A DNA stretch of 64,000 bases from Halieaceae bacterium UBA5044 (GTDB taxonomy: Bacteria > Pseudomonadota > Gammaproteobacteria > Pseudomonadales > Halieaceae), in assembly GCA_002416125.1 (NCBI GenBank), contig DIBU01000021.1, forward strand, positions 906-64,905, given 5' to 3'. The position numbers and the translations under genes are program-made. This document shows, piece after piece, positions 7,440 through 16,347 of this stretch (positions are counted from its first letter, which is position 1; each line of letters starts with the position of its first letter). Under the pieces are notes generated by a model, which saw only the letters and a program-made list of their open reading frames with translations, did no database searches and had not been told where the DNA came from.

Positions 7440-8798
7440 GTGCTGCAACACCCCACGTCCGGTAACCCGCCCACACTCACCGTCGGCCAGCTGAACCGGG
7501 AAGCACGGCGCCTGCTGGAGAGCCATTTCGACTACATCTGGGTGGAAGGCGAGGTGAGCAATTTCGCGGCCCCCTCCTCCGGTCACTGGTACTTCTCCCT
7601 CAAGGACAGCGGCGCCCAGGTGCGCTGCGCCATGTTCCGCAATCGCAACCAGCATATGCGGGTGACGCCGGCCAACGGCATGGCCATCCGGCTGCGCTGT
7701 CGCGTATCGCTGTATGAGGGTCGCGGAGAGTTCCAGCTGATCGTGGAGCACCTGGAGCACGCGGGTGCCGGCGCGCTGCAGGCCGCGTTTGAGCGGCTGC
7801 GGGACAAGCTACAGGCCGAGGGTCTGTTCGCGCCGGAGCGCAAGCGTGCGCTGCCCGCAGAGGTGCGCACCCTCGGGGTCATCACGTCCCCCACGGGCGC
7901 GGCCATTCACGATGTGCTGACCGTGTTGCAGAGGCGCTGCCCCGCCATGCGGGTTTTCCTGCTGCCGGTAGCCGTGCAGGGCGAGGCGGCTGCGGGTGAA
8001 ATCAGCGCCGCCATCGCGCGCGCCAACCGCTGGCAGGCGGCGGGGGACGTGCCATTTGACGCACTGCTGGTCACCCGCGGCGGCGGCTCCCTGGAGGATC
8101 TGTGGGCATTCAATGAGGAGGTTGTGGCGCGGGCGATTGTCGCCAGCGCCCTGCCCGTCGTCAGCGCGGTCGGCCACGAAGTGGACATCAGCATTGCCGA
8201 CATGGTCGCCGACCAGCGCGCGGCGACGCCTTCTGCCGCAGCCGAGTTGCTCAGCCCGGACCAGCGCGAGCGCGCCGCACTGCTGCTCAGGCTGGAACAC
8301 ACCCTGGCCGGCCGTATGCGCCAGCGCCTGGAACGTGCCGGGCGCGACCTGCATTACCTGCGGCAACGTCTGCGCCACCCCGGGCAACTGCTGCGCGAGC
8401 AGGCACAACGGCTGGATGAGCTGGAACAGCGCCTGCTCCGCGCCCAGCGCGCCCAACTGCGCGAGCAGCGAGGCGCACTGGCGCTGCTGGAGAACCGGCT
8501 GCGATCCCGCGCGCCCGACACTCGCGTGCGCGCGCTGCAGGCTGCGGTCGGCCAGTTGGAGCAGCGCCTGCAGCGCGGGATGCAGCAGCAGCTGCGCGGC
8601 GCGAATTCGCAGCTCGCGCACCTGTCGCAGTTACTGGATTCAGTCAGCCCCCTCGCTACCCTGAGCCGGGGCTACAGTATTCTGCGCGACGCACAGGGTG
8701 CCGTGGTGCGCGACGCCGCAGACGTGGCATGCGGGGACACACTGGAAGCCCGACTGGCCCGTGGAGAATTGCGGCTGCAGGTACTGGGGACCCAATAG
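7440..8798 (+). CDS. xseA: Exodeoxyribonuclease VII large subunit
   Basis: The large subunit of the single-strand-specific nuclease ExoVII. It has an N-terminal OB-fold (LTVGQLNREARRLLES, WVEGEVSNF, GHWYFSLKD), the catalytic core (GVITSPTGAAIHDVL, TRGGGSLEDLWAFNEE, SAVGHEVD) and the long helical C-terminal region rich in Arg, Gln and Leu. No ATG is available; GTG 7440 gives 452 residues, close to E. coli (456), and leaves room for the divergent promoters. A GTG at 7383 would extend it by 19 residues. xseB is not adjacent. It ends 11 bases from the convergent CRP-like gene. Confidence 0.95.
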   Translation: MLQHPTSGNPPTLTVGQLNREARRLLESHFDYIWVEGEVSNFAAPSSGHWYFSLKDSGAQVRCAMFRNRNQHMRVTPANGMAIRLRCRVSLYEGRGEFQLIVEHLEHAGAGALQAAFERLRDKLQAEGLFAPERKRALPAEVRTLGVITSPTGAAIHDVLTVLQRRCPAMRVFLLPVAVQGEAAAGEISAAIARANRWQAAGDVPFDALLVTRGGGSLEDLWAFNEEVVARAIVASALPVVSAVGHEVDISIADMVADQRAATPSAAAELLSPDQRERAALLLRLEHTLAGRMRQRLERAGRDLHYLRQRLRHPGQLLREQAQRLDELEQRLLRAQRAQLREQRGALALLENRLRSRAPDTRVRALQAAVGQLEQRLQRGMQQQLRGANSQLAHLSQLLDSVSPLATLSRGYSILRDAQGAVVRDAADVACGDTLEARLARGELRLQVLGTQ

Positions 8799-8809
8799 CC
8801 CCCGGGAGG

Positions 8810-9457
8810 TCAGTACTTGGCGGGGAGCCGGGTGTTGATGATGATATGGCGGCCCTCGAAGCGGATATATTCACCGATGGTGAGATCCTTCAGTATCCTC
8901 GCCACCATTTCCCGCGAGGCGCCCACGCGGTCCGCGATGTCCTGTTGGGTGAGCTTCTCCGGGATGAACAGGGTGCCATCACCGCGCTCTTCGGAGAGAT
9001 CCATCAGCACGTTGGCAACGCGCCCGTACACGTCCTGCAGTGCCAGGCTTTTGACATCAGCGGTAAGCTTGCGCACCCGCTGGGCCAGGTTACTGATCAG
9101 CTTGCGGGCAATACTCGGGTGCTCGTCCAGCACGCGATTGAAATCCTCCTTGAAAATGATGCAGAAGGAGCACTTCTCTACCGTGCGCACAGAGGCGGAG
9201 CGGAGGGAGTCATCCAGCAACGCCAGCTCACCGAAATAGTCGCCGGGCCCCTGGGTGTTCATGATGAACTCTTTGCCGTTCTTGTCGCTACAGTAGACCT
9301 TGACCTTTCCGCTCTCGATCACGAACAGAGAATCCGCCGGATCGTTTTCGTGGATCACGACCGTATTCTTGGGGAAGGACCGGCTGGTACTGCTGCTCGC
9401 CAGTGCGTCCAGTTCCTCTCGCGAGAGCCCCTGAAATATTTCTACCTGCTGCAACAT
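8810..9457 (-). CDS. CRP/FNR-family transcription regulator with cyclic-nucleotide signature
   Basis: A 215-residue protein from the ATG at 9457, chosen because AGGAA lies about 8 bases upstream. Residues 10-120 form a cNMP-binding beta-roll with the phosphate-binding cassette FGELALL (75-81) followed by RSA (86-88), matching the residues that hold cAMP in E. coli CRP. The C-terminal winged helix has the recognition helix SREMVARILKDL, close to the CRP helix (Arg-Glu...Arg). No FNR-type cysteine cluster is present. It therefore probably binds cAMP or cGMP and recognises a CRP-like site. It is divergent from the cyclase operon that begins at 9671, with a 213-base gap that I could not fit to a clear CRP palindrome. 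Confidence 0.88.
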   Translation of the reverse strand: MLQQVEIFQGLSREELDALASSSTSRSFPKNTVVIHENDPADSLFVIESGKVKVYCSDKNGKEFIMNTQGPGDYFGELALLDDSLRSASVRTVEKCSFCIIFKEDFNRVLDEHPSIARKLISNLAQRVRKLTADVKSLALQDVYGRVANVLMDLSEERGDGTLFIPEKLTQQDIADRVGASREMVARILKDLTIGEYIRFEGRHIIINTRLPAKY

Positions 9458-9607
9458 GCTTGTTATTCCTGCCTCATGCAAAGTCTGTCCCTGAAGCCAT
9501 GCCCACATACTACCTCAAGTGCCACAGCAAAACACACCTGTCAGGGGATTTACCACCCGCTACACCACAGCGCCGCCCGTGTTCTTATATAACGAATGAA
9601 ACTCCGA

Positions 9608-9637
9608 TTTCCACAGTAATCCGTGCATCGCTATACT
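9608..9637 (+). promoter_or_regulatory. Putative promoter of the cyclase/RR/HK operon
   Basis: TTTCCA (9608-9613) and TATACT (9632-9637) are separated by 18 bases and lie just upstream of the GTG at 9671. This placement argues against the upstream GTG at 9623 as the start codon. Confidence 0.4.
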
Positions 9638-9670
9638 GCAGGCCACCATGCGACCCGGAACCCACACCAC

Positions 9671-11113
9671 GTGAGTCACGACAGCACCAGCCTGCCCGAC
9701 CTCTGGAGCCACATTCTGCGCGGCGCCGTCACCGACCTGCGCGCCCTGGCCAGCGGGCGCGGCGAGCATCTGCCGGCCTCCGCCATGGAGGATCTGCAGC
9801 GCATCTTCAGCCTCGCTGCGACACTGGATCAGCAGCTCACCGCCGCCAGCAATCATCATGACCTGATGAACACCATCACCGGCATCCGTGGCTATGCCGA
9901 AATGCTGCAGGAGGACATCGGTTCGCAGCAGCCCGACCTCGCTGACAGCCTGGCGCGGCTGCTGAAAGCGACGGAGAGCGCCGCCACGGGTACCGTCAAT
10001 CGCAGCGCGGCAAGCCGGGCACCCACGGTCGCCGCTGAGCCGGGGTTTATCCTCGCGGTGGACGACCTTGCCGAGAACCGGGAGCTGGTGGCGCGCTACC
10101 TGTCGCGTTCCGGGCACCTGGTAGTCACGGCTGCCAGCGGTGCCGAAGCGCTGCGCGCGCTGGCGGAGTCTGACGTCGATGTGGTGTTGCTGGACCTGAT
10201 GATGCCCGACATGGACGGGCGCGAGGTGCTGCGCCGCATCAAGGCCAATCCGGACTGGCGTGCCACACCGGTGATCGTGATCTCCGGCAGTCAGGACATG
10301 GACGGCATCATCGCCTGCATTGAGGCGGGTGCCGATGACTACCTGTTCAAGCCTTTCAACCCGGTGTTGCTGCAGGCGCGGATCAAGGCCGGCATTGAGC
10401 GCAAGCGCTGGCACGACCGGGAAGAACAGTATCGACAACAGCTGGAGCGCAACGAAAAGTTCATCCGCGCCACCTTCGGCCGCTACCTGTCTGATGAAAT
10501 TGTCACCGACATCCTGGAGCGCCCGGAAGGGCTCGAGCTTGGCGGGGACCTGCGCGAAGTCACCATCATGATGTCGGACATCCGGGGCTTCACCAGCCTC
10601 AGCGAGCACCTGGCCCCCGCCGAGGTGGTCGCGATGCTGAACCGCTACCTCGGCGCCATGACCGACATCATCATGGCGCACAACGGCACTATCGATGAAT
10701 TCATTGGTGACGCCATCCTCGCCGTATTCGGTGCGCCGCAGCGCCGCGACGACGACGCCGACCGGGCGGTGCGCTGTGCGCTGGCCATGCAGGCGGCGAT
10801 GGACGGCATCAACGCAGACAATACCGCCGCCGGTCTGCCGGCACTCGCCACCGGCATCGCCCTCAATACCGGCGCCGTGATTGCCGGCAATATCGGCTCC
10901 GAGCGGCGCAGCAAATACGGCTTCGTCGGCCACCCCATGAATGTGACTTCGCGAATAGAAGACCACTGTCTGGGTGGTGAAATACTGATTTCAGAGAGCA
11001 CCGTCAATAAACTGACCGGGCGCTACCGACTGAGCAACCGCCGTGAACTGGATGCCCGCGGGCTCGACCAGACCGTCGTGGTGCACCGTATCGAGGAGCA
11101 AACCGATGGCTGA
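9671..11113 (+). CDS. Receiver-domain class III adenylate/guanylate cyclase
   Basis: About 480 residues from GTG 9671. Residues 58-82 look like a histidine-kinase dimerisation H-box (HDLMNTITGIRGYAEML) without an ATPase domain. A receiver domain at 126-245 keeps the acidic pair (AVDD), phospho-acceptor D175 (VVLLDLMMPD) and the conserved Lys (FKPF). After a coiled linker, the class III cyclase domain (about 290-480) shows the two metal aspartates D303 (MMSDIRGFTS) and D347 (EFIGDAILAVFG) and the NxxxR motif (NVTSRIE). The base-selecting position before FIGDA is Glu343 rather than the Lys typical of adenylate cyclases, so cAMP versus cGMP cannot be settled. It heads an operon with a response regulator and a kinase, and is divergent from a CRP-like gene. 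Confidence 0.88.
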   Translation: MSHDSTSLPDLWSHILRGAVTDLRALASGRGEHLPASAMEDLQRIFSLAATLDQQLTAASNHHDLMNTITGIRGYAEMLQEDIGSQQPDLADSLARLLKATESAATGTVNRSAASRAPTVAAEPGFILAVDDLAENRELVARYLSRSGHLVVTAASGAEALRALAESDVDVVLLDLMMPDMDGREVLRRIKANPDWRATPVIVISGSQDMDGIIACIEAGADDYLFKPFNPVLLQARIKAGIERKRWHDREEQYRQQLERNEKFIRATFGRYLSDEIVTDILERPEGLELGGDLREVTIMMSDIRGFTSLSEHLAPAEVVAMLNRYLGAMTDIIMAHNGTIDEFIGDAILAVFGAPQRRDDDADRAVRCALAMQAAMDGINADNTAAGLPALATGIALNTGAVIAGNIGSERRSKYGFVGHPMNVTSRIEDHCLGGEILISESTVNKLTGRYRLSNRRELDARGLDQTVVVHRIEEQTDG

Positions 11114-11480
11114 GCAAGCCACCATCCTGCTGGTGGAGGACAACGCGATCAATTGCGAGATGCTGGCCAGGCGCCTGACGCGAGCGGGCTTTCGGGTGGT
11201 CACCGCAGCAGACGGCGAACAGGCACTGCGGCTGATGGCCAGTGAAGCCCCGGCGCTGGTACTGATGGACATGAACCTGCCTGTGCTGGACGGCTGGAGC
11301 GCCTGCCGCGCGGCCCGCCAGGACCCCCGGCTCAAGGGCATCCCGATCATCGCCCTCACCGCACACGCGATGGAGACGGACCGACAGAGCGCACTGGCCG
11401 CCGGTTGCGACGACTACGCCACCAAGCCCATCGACTTTCCCGGGCTGCTGGCGAAAATCCAGCGATTGTTGCCCGCATGA
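11106..11480 (+). CDS. Single-domain response regulator (CheY-like)
   Basis: A 124-residue stand-alone receiver domain: acidic pair in LLVEDN, phospho-acceptor Asp in LVLMDMNLPVLDG, Thr in IIALTAHAM and Lys in YATKPI. It has no output domain, so it probably shuttles phosphate or binds a partner, as in DivK or Spo0F-like relays. Its ATG lies inside the end of the cyclase gene (8-base overlap) and its stop overlaps the kinase start in an ATGA, so all three genes are translationally coupled. Confidence 0.93.
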   Translation: MAEQATILLVEDNAINCEMLARRLTRAGFRVVTAADGEQALRLMASEAPALVLMDMNLPVLDGWSACRAARQDPRLKGIPIIALTAHAMETDRQSALAAGCDDYATKPIDFPGLLAKIQRLLPA

Positions 11481-13012
11481 GCCTGCGCCGCCGCCTTACC
11501 CTGTCGCTGTGCACCATCCTTGTGCTGTTTTCGATCAACGTCGGCACCCACTTCTGGGGCAGCTACGCACGCCAGGAAAGCATGCTCGCCTATCGCAGCT
11601 CGGTCACCGCAGCGCAGTTGTCCACGGATGCGGCCCAACTGCTGGAAAACCAGCGCCAGCAGATCCTGGTGCTGGAAACCCTGCGTGAAACCACCGGCGA
11701 CATGCTGGATGGTGACGAGCTGGCGGACGCGGAAGCCGACATCGCAAGCATCGACAGCAAGCTGACCGAACTCGGCGCGCTGACCAGCGAGGTCACCCGC
11801 CCGCAGTACGAGAAACTGCAGCAGGCGAGCCGCTACCTGCTGGACAGCTGGCTGGCGTTCTACCGCAATTTCAACGATCCCGACTTCGACAGTGACATTG
11901 ATGACCCCCTGCCCTTTGTGGAGACGCTGGAGCATCTGCGCCAGCTGGAGCAGCGCCAGGCCTTCATCGCCGCCCAGCGCTCGACCATCATCGACCGGAC
12001 CATCGCGCTCACCGACCGCATTACCGTCATCGGCTTTGTCGCCACCATTTTCCTCACCGCCTTGCTCGGCTTCTACCTGCTGCGCTACACCAAGCGCTCG
12101 CTGAAACGGCTCAAGCGCGGCACCGAGCGCATCGGCATGGGTGACCTCGACTACCGTATCGCCGACTTCGACGATCGCGGCGAACTGGGCGATCTCGCCA
12201 AGGCGTTCAACGACATGTCGGACAAGATGCGCCGCGCCATCGAGGATGTGCGCCGCGCCAAGGACGACGCGGACGACGCCAACGCGGCCAAGAGCCGGTT
12301 CCTCGCCAATGTCAGTCACGAACTGCGCACGCCGCTCAACGCCATCATCGGCTACAGCGAAATGCTGCAGGACGAACTGGAAGACCCCGGTGAAGTAGAC
12401 CGCGAACAGTTCCGCGACGACCTCGAAAAGATCGTGCGCTCGGGACGCCAGCTGCTGGCCCTGATCAACGACATTCTGGACCTGTCGAAGATTGAAACCG
12501 GCAAGATGACCCTGCACCTAGAAACCTTCGCCGCTGGCGACATCCTGCAGCAGGTGTGTGACGCCATGACCCCCATGCTGCGCGAGCGCAACAACCAGCT
12601 ATACCGGCCCGACTGGTCGCAGCTGCCACCGCTGTACGCCGATGCAACGCGCTTCCGGCAGATTTTTCTCAACCTGCTCAGCAACGCCTGCAAGTTCACC
12701 CGGGATGGAGAGGTGCACCTGACGGCGGCGTGTTATCAGAAGGACGGCGCGGACTGGCTGCGCTGCACGGTGCGCGATACCGGCATCGGTATGGATGCAG
12801 CCCAGCAGGCGCGCATTTTTGATGCCTTTGTGCAGGCAGAGAACGCCATCAGCGCCAACTACGGTGGCACCGGCCTCGGCCTGGCAATCTGCCGCGAGTA
12901 CTGCACGCTGATGGGTGGCCACATCAGCGTCCGCAGCACACCCGGGGCCGGTTCCGAGTTTACGGTTGAACTGCCCGTGAAGGTCCGAGAGTCAGCTCCC
13001 GCAAGCGCTTGA
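11477..13012 (+). CDS. Membrane sensor histidine kinase
   Basis: A 511-residue kinase from the ATG at 11477. It has a first membrane helix at about residues 8-26, a roughly 155-residue helical periplasmic sensor, a second helix (about 182-202, ITVIGFVATIFLTALLGFYLL), a HAMP domain, a HisKA domain with phospho-acceptor His281 (NVSHELRTPLNAI), and an HATPase domain with N-box NLLSNACKF, G1 DTGIGM and G2 GGTGLGLAI. It probably phosphorylates the adjacent CheY-like regulator and the receiver of the cyclase. The stimulus is unknown. The gene ends 53 bases inside the convergent lipoprotein gene. Confidence 0.93.
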   Translation: MSLRRRLTLSLCTILVLFSINVGTHFWGSYARQESMLAYRSSVTAAQLSTDAAQLLENQRQQILVLETLRETTGDMLDGDELADAEADIASIDSKLTELGALTSEVTRPQYEKLQQASRYLLDSWLAFYRNFNDPDFDSDIDDPLPFVETLEHLRQLEQRQAFIAAQRSTIIDRTIALTDRITVIGFVATIFLTALLGFYLLRYTKRSLKRLKRGTERIGMGDLDYRIADFDDRGELGDLAKAFNDMSDKMRRAIEDVRRAKDDADDANAAKSRFLANVSHELRTPLNAIIGYSEMLQDELEDPGEVDREQFRDDLEKIVRSGRQLLALINDILDLSKIETGKMTLHLETFAAGDILQQVCDAMTPMLRERNNQLYRPDWSQLPPLYADATRFRQIFLNLLSNACKFTRDGEVHLTAACYQKDGADWLRCTVRDTGIGMDAAQQARIFDAFVQAENAISANYGGTGLGLAICREYCTLMGGHISVRSTPGAGSEFTVELPVKVRESAPASA

Positions 13013-13571
13013 TCGCCTCCTCGCGCTTTTGCAGATCTTCCCGCAGGGTGGCATTGCTGCTCTCGAGGTCGGAGATGTGCCGGTTCAGCAGGGCAAAGGC
13101 CGCCAGGGAGTCCCGCATCAGCAGTGCCGTGGGGTGCACCTGCATCTCATCGGTAAACTGTGCCACCAGACGGCGGAAGGTCGCTTCCGCCGCATCGTGG
13201 TCGTAGAACGGGCTGTCGGGCAACATGCCCAGATAGGCGATCGCGATATCCGCCTCCCACTGCGCCGCAGGCTCCAGCTCAAGGCGCTTGTAGCGCTGGA
13301 AATGCTGCAGGGCAGCCACCGCATCCCCCTCACTCAGGGCGCGATAGCCGCGTTCCAGAAAGGTGTAGTCGCGGCTCGCCGGCTTGCTCGCGCAATCACA
13401 GCCGGACCGGGACGGCAGGTTCAAGGTCAGCTGCGGTGCCTCCGTGACGGCGGCGCCGGCCTCTGCGGGCGGCGCCTCCGAGGGCGCCTCTGCGGACTCC
13501 GGCGTGGCCGCGCAGGCAGACAAGCCAAGCAGCGCACTGGCCAGCAGGAGTGGGGGCAGAAAGGGGCTCAC
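12960..13571 (-). CDS. Outer-membrane-type lipoprotein, QseG-like
   Basis: A 203-residue protein with GTG start at 13571 (GAGGA 7 bases upstream). It begins with a lipoprotein signal ending in the lipobox LSAC (Cys20), then an Ala/Pro/Glu-rich linker, a helical repeat-like region (residues 65-150), and a terminal coiled coil (SDLESSNATLREDLQKREEAIKRL). Length and architecture resemble QseG/YfhG lipoproteins that partner histidine kinases. It converges on the histidine kinase gene and overlaps it by 53 bases, so a functional link is possible but not shown. Confidence 0.6.
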   Translation of the reverse strand: MSPFLPPLLLASALLGLSACAATPESAEAPSEAPPAEAGAAVTEAPQLTLNLPSRSGCDCASKPASRDYTFLERGYRALSEGDAVAALQHFQRYKRLELEPAAQWEADIAIAYLGMLPDSPFYDHDAAEATFRRLVAQFTDEMQVHPTALLMRDSLAAFALLNRHISDLESSNATLREDLQKREEAIKRLRELTLGPSRAVQP

Positions 13572-13663
13572 GGCAGTGTCCTCGGGCTGACTGTCACGCC
13601 GTCAGTGTACCACCGGGGCGTGAGCCTTCCCACGGTAAACGCGACAACCGGCAGCGTCGGCAC

Positions 13664-15160
13664 TCATTCAGGGCGCAGGTGCGGGAACAGCAGAACATCG
13701 CGAATGGAGGGCGAATCCGTGAGCAGCATGACCAGCCGGTCGATGCCAATACCCTCGCCCGCCGTGGGCGGCATGCCGTATTCCAGCGCGCGGATATAGT
13801 CGGCATCGTAGTGCATCGCCTCTTCATCGCCGGCATCTTTCTCGGCCACCTGCGCCCGGAAACGCTCTGCCTGGTCCTCGGCATCGTTCAGCTCGGAGAA
13901 GCCGTTGGCAAGCTCCCGGCCGCCGACGAAAAACTCAAAACGGTCTGTCACAAACGGGTCTGCGTCGCTGCGCCGCGCCAGGGGTGACACCTCGGTAGGA
14001 TAGGCGGTGATGAAGGTAGGCTGATCCAGCCGGTGCTCCACGGTTTTCTCGAAGATTTCGATCTGCACCTTGCCCAGGCCCCAGCTGTCTTTCAGCGGTA
14101 TCCCGAGCTCGGCGGCGATGGCCCGCGCGCCCTGCTCGTCCGACAGCGCATCGGCGCGCATGCCGGGGTTGTGGCTGAGAATGGCATCGAACACCGTCAT
14201 GCGGGTGAAAGGCCGCGAGAAATCATACTCCGAGCCCTGATAGGTCACGCGCGTATCGCCCAGCACCGTCGCGGTGAGCTGGCGCAGCATGTCCTCGGTC
14301 AGGTCCATGGCATCACGATAATCCGCGTAGGCCCAGTAGAATTCCAGCATGGTGAACTCGGGGTTGTGCCGCGTGGACAAACCCTCGTTGCGGAAATTCC
14401 GGTTGATCTCGTACACCTGTTCAAAGCCGCCCACCACCAGCCGCTTGAGGTAGAGCTCGGGCGCAATGCGCAGGTACATATCCAGATCCAGCGCGTTGTG
14501 GTGCGTAACGAAAGGCTTCGCGGCGGCACCGCCCGGAATCACCTGCATCATGGGTGTCTCAACTTCCATGAAGCCGCGTCCATCCATGTAGTCGCGAATA
14601 AAACGCACAATGCGCGAGCGCAGGGTGAACACGGCGCGGGAGTCCGGGTTCACAATCAGGTCCACGTAGCGCTGGCGATAGCGCAACTCCTGATCCGACA
14701 GGCCATGGTATTTGTCTGGCAGGGGGCGCAGGGCCTTGGTCAGCAGACGGGCACTTTCCATGTTGATGTACAGGTCGCCCTTGCCGGACTTGTGCAGCGG
14801 TCCCTCGGCACAGACGATATCACCCAGGTCCCAGCTCTTGATCTCGGCGAGTGTGTCCTCGTCCAGCCCCTTGCGGTTCAGGTACAGCTGTATCTGGCCG
14901 GACCCGTCCTGGATCAGCAGGAACGCGCCGCGATTGCGGATCAAACGCCCGGCTACGGCAAAATGCTGGTCGTCCTCCTCGAGCTGCTGCTTGCTGCTGG
15001 CGCCGTATTCACGCTGCAGGTCGGCGGCCCACCCGGTGCGCCTGAAGTCGTTGGGGAAGGCGTTGCGTCTCGCACGCAGCTGGCGGAGCTTGCCGCGCCG
15101 CTCGGCGACCAGCTTGTTTTCCTCTTCCGGGCCACGCGCGGCCTGATCCTGCTCTTTCAT
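13664..15160 (-). CDS. lysS: Lysyl-tRNA synthetase, class II
   Basis: Charges tRNA-Lys with lysine. The 498-residue protein has the N-terminal OB-fold anticodon-binding domain (VAGRLIRNRGAFLLIQDGSGQIQLY) and the class II core: motif 1 near FRIRDYMDGRGFMEVETP, motif 2 FRNEGLSTRHNPEFTMLEFYWAY and motif 3 GIGIDRLVMLLTD. It is the last gene of the run alaC-hom-thrC-recJ-prfB-lysS, 8 bases after prfB, the common prfB-lysS arrangement of proteobacteria. Confidence 0.98.
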   Translation of the reverse strand: MKEQDQAARGPEEENKLVAERRGKLRQLRARRNAFPNDFRRTGWAADLQREYGASSKQQLEEDDQHFAVAGRLIRNRGAFLLIQDGSGQIQLYLNRKGLDEDTLAEIKSWDLGDIVCAEGPLHKSGKGDLYINMESARLLTKALRPLPDKYHGLSDQELRYRQRYVDLIVNPDSRAVFTLRSRIVRFIRDYMDGRGFMEVETPMMQVIPGGAAAKPFVTHHNALDLDMYLRIAPELYLKRLVVGGFEQVYEINRNFRNEGLSTRHNPEFTMLEFYWAYADYRDAMDLTEDMLRQLTATVLGDTRVTYQGSEYDFSRPFTRMTVFDAILSHNPGMRADALSDEQGARAIAAELGIPLKDSWGLGKVQIEIFEKTVEHRLDQPTFITAYPTEVSPLARRSDADPFVTDRFEFFVGGRELANGFSELNDAEDQAERFRAQVAEKDAGDEEAMHYDADYIRALEYGMPPTAGEGIGIDRLVMLLTDSPSIRDVLLFPHLRPE

Positions 15161-15168
15161 AAGTCGTC

Positions 15169-16267
15169 CTACAGCCCTTTTTTCAGTGAGGCTTCGATAA
15201 ACAGGTCGATATCGCCGTCCAGCACCGCCTGCGTGTTGCTCGTTTCAACACCGGTGCGCAGATCCTTGATCCGCGATTGGTCGAGCACATAGGAGCGGAT
15301 CTGGCTGCCCCAGCCGATATCCGCCTTGCTGTCTTCCGTCGCCTGCTTCGCTTCGCTGCGCTTGAGCATCTCCAGCTCATACAGCTTGGCACGCAGCATT
15401 TTCATCGCCCGGTCGCGGTTCTGGTGCTGCGAGCGCTCGGTCTGGCAGGAGACAACCACGCCACTGGGGTTGTGGGTAATCCGCACGGCGGAGTCGGTCT
15501 TGTTGACGTGCTGCCCGCCTGCCCCGCTGGAGCGATAGGTGTCGACGCGCAGGTCGGCGGGATTGATGTCGATTTCGATGTCATCGTCGATTTCCGGCGA
15601 GACGAACACCGACACGAAGGACGTGTGTCGACGGTTCCCGGAGTCGAACGGCGACTTGCGCACCAGCCGATGTACGCCAGTTTCAGTGCGCAGCCAGCCG
15701 AAGGCGTATTCGCCCTCGAAGTGGATGGTCGCGCTCTTGATACCGGCGACCTCCCCCGCAGACACTTCGATCAGGTCGGTCTTGAAGCCGCTGGCTTCAC
15801 CCCAGCGCAGGTACATGCGCAGCAGCATTTCCGCCCAGTCCTGGGCTTCCGTGCCACCGGAGCCAGCCTGCACATCCAGGTAGGCGTTGTTCGGGTCCAT
15901 CTCACCCGAAAACATACGCCGGAATTCCAGCTGCTCCAGCTGTTTCAGCAGCGCCTCGATATCCGCGCGCACCTCGGCCACCGTGCCCTCGTCATCCTCG
16001 ACGGCTGCCAGCTCGAGCAGGTCGGCGGCGTCACCGGTGGCACCGTCCAGGTGTTCGATGGTGGAGACGATTTTTTCCAGTGCCGCGCGCTCCCGCCCCA
16101 GTTCCTGGGCCCGCTCCGGCTTGTCCCAGACGCTGGGCTCGGCAAGCTCCAGTTCTACTTCAGCGAGGCGTTCCTTGCGGGTATCGAAGTCAAAGATACC
16201 CCCTCAGCACGGCGGTGCGTGCCTCGATGTCCTTGAGGGTCTGTAACAGCGGATTGATCTCTAACAT
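15169..16267 (-). CDS. prfB: Peptide chain release factor 2 (programmed +1 frameshift)
   Basis: RF2 recognises UGA and UAA stop codons. The gene is split between two frames: 25 codons from the ATG at 16267 (MLEINPLLQTLKDIEARTAVL...) end at an in-frame UGA at 16192-16190, and the protein continues in the +1 frame to 15169. The joined product has 365 residues, exactly the E. coli length. It contains the SPF stop-codon recognition motif (RKSPFDSG) and the peptidyl-hydrolysis motif GGQ (GAGGQHVNKTDS). Low RF2 favours the shift, so it is autoregulated. Not a pseudogene. Confidence 0.97.
16189..16204 (-). promoter_or_regulatory. prfB programmed frameshift site
   Basis: On the minus strand the sequence is AGGGGGTATCTTTGAC: an internal Shine-Dalgarno-like AGGGGG, then the slippery CTT followed by the UGA stop and C. 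It is identical in its key parts to the classic RF2 autoregulatory signal. Confidence 0.97.
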
Positions 16268-16347
16268 GACGCGCCTGTCCTGCGGGAAAAGGCGCGCAGT
16301 GTACCGTAGGGAACAAAAACAGGCCACCGGCGAGCCACAGGAGCCGC

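Noticed and set aside
9458..9670. A CRP-type palindrome for autoregulation between the CRP-like gene and the cyclase
   Set aside because: I could not find a convincing TGTGA-N6-TCACA-like dyad in this interval.
15169..15981. A short RF2-like reading frame that could be read as a truncated prfB
   Set aside because: The upstream exon and the CTT-TGA-C frameshift signal restore a full 365-residue RF2, so the gene is intact.
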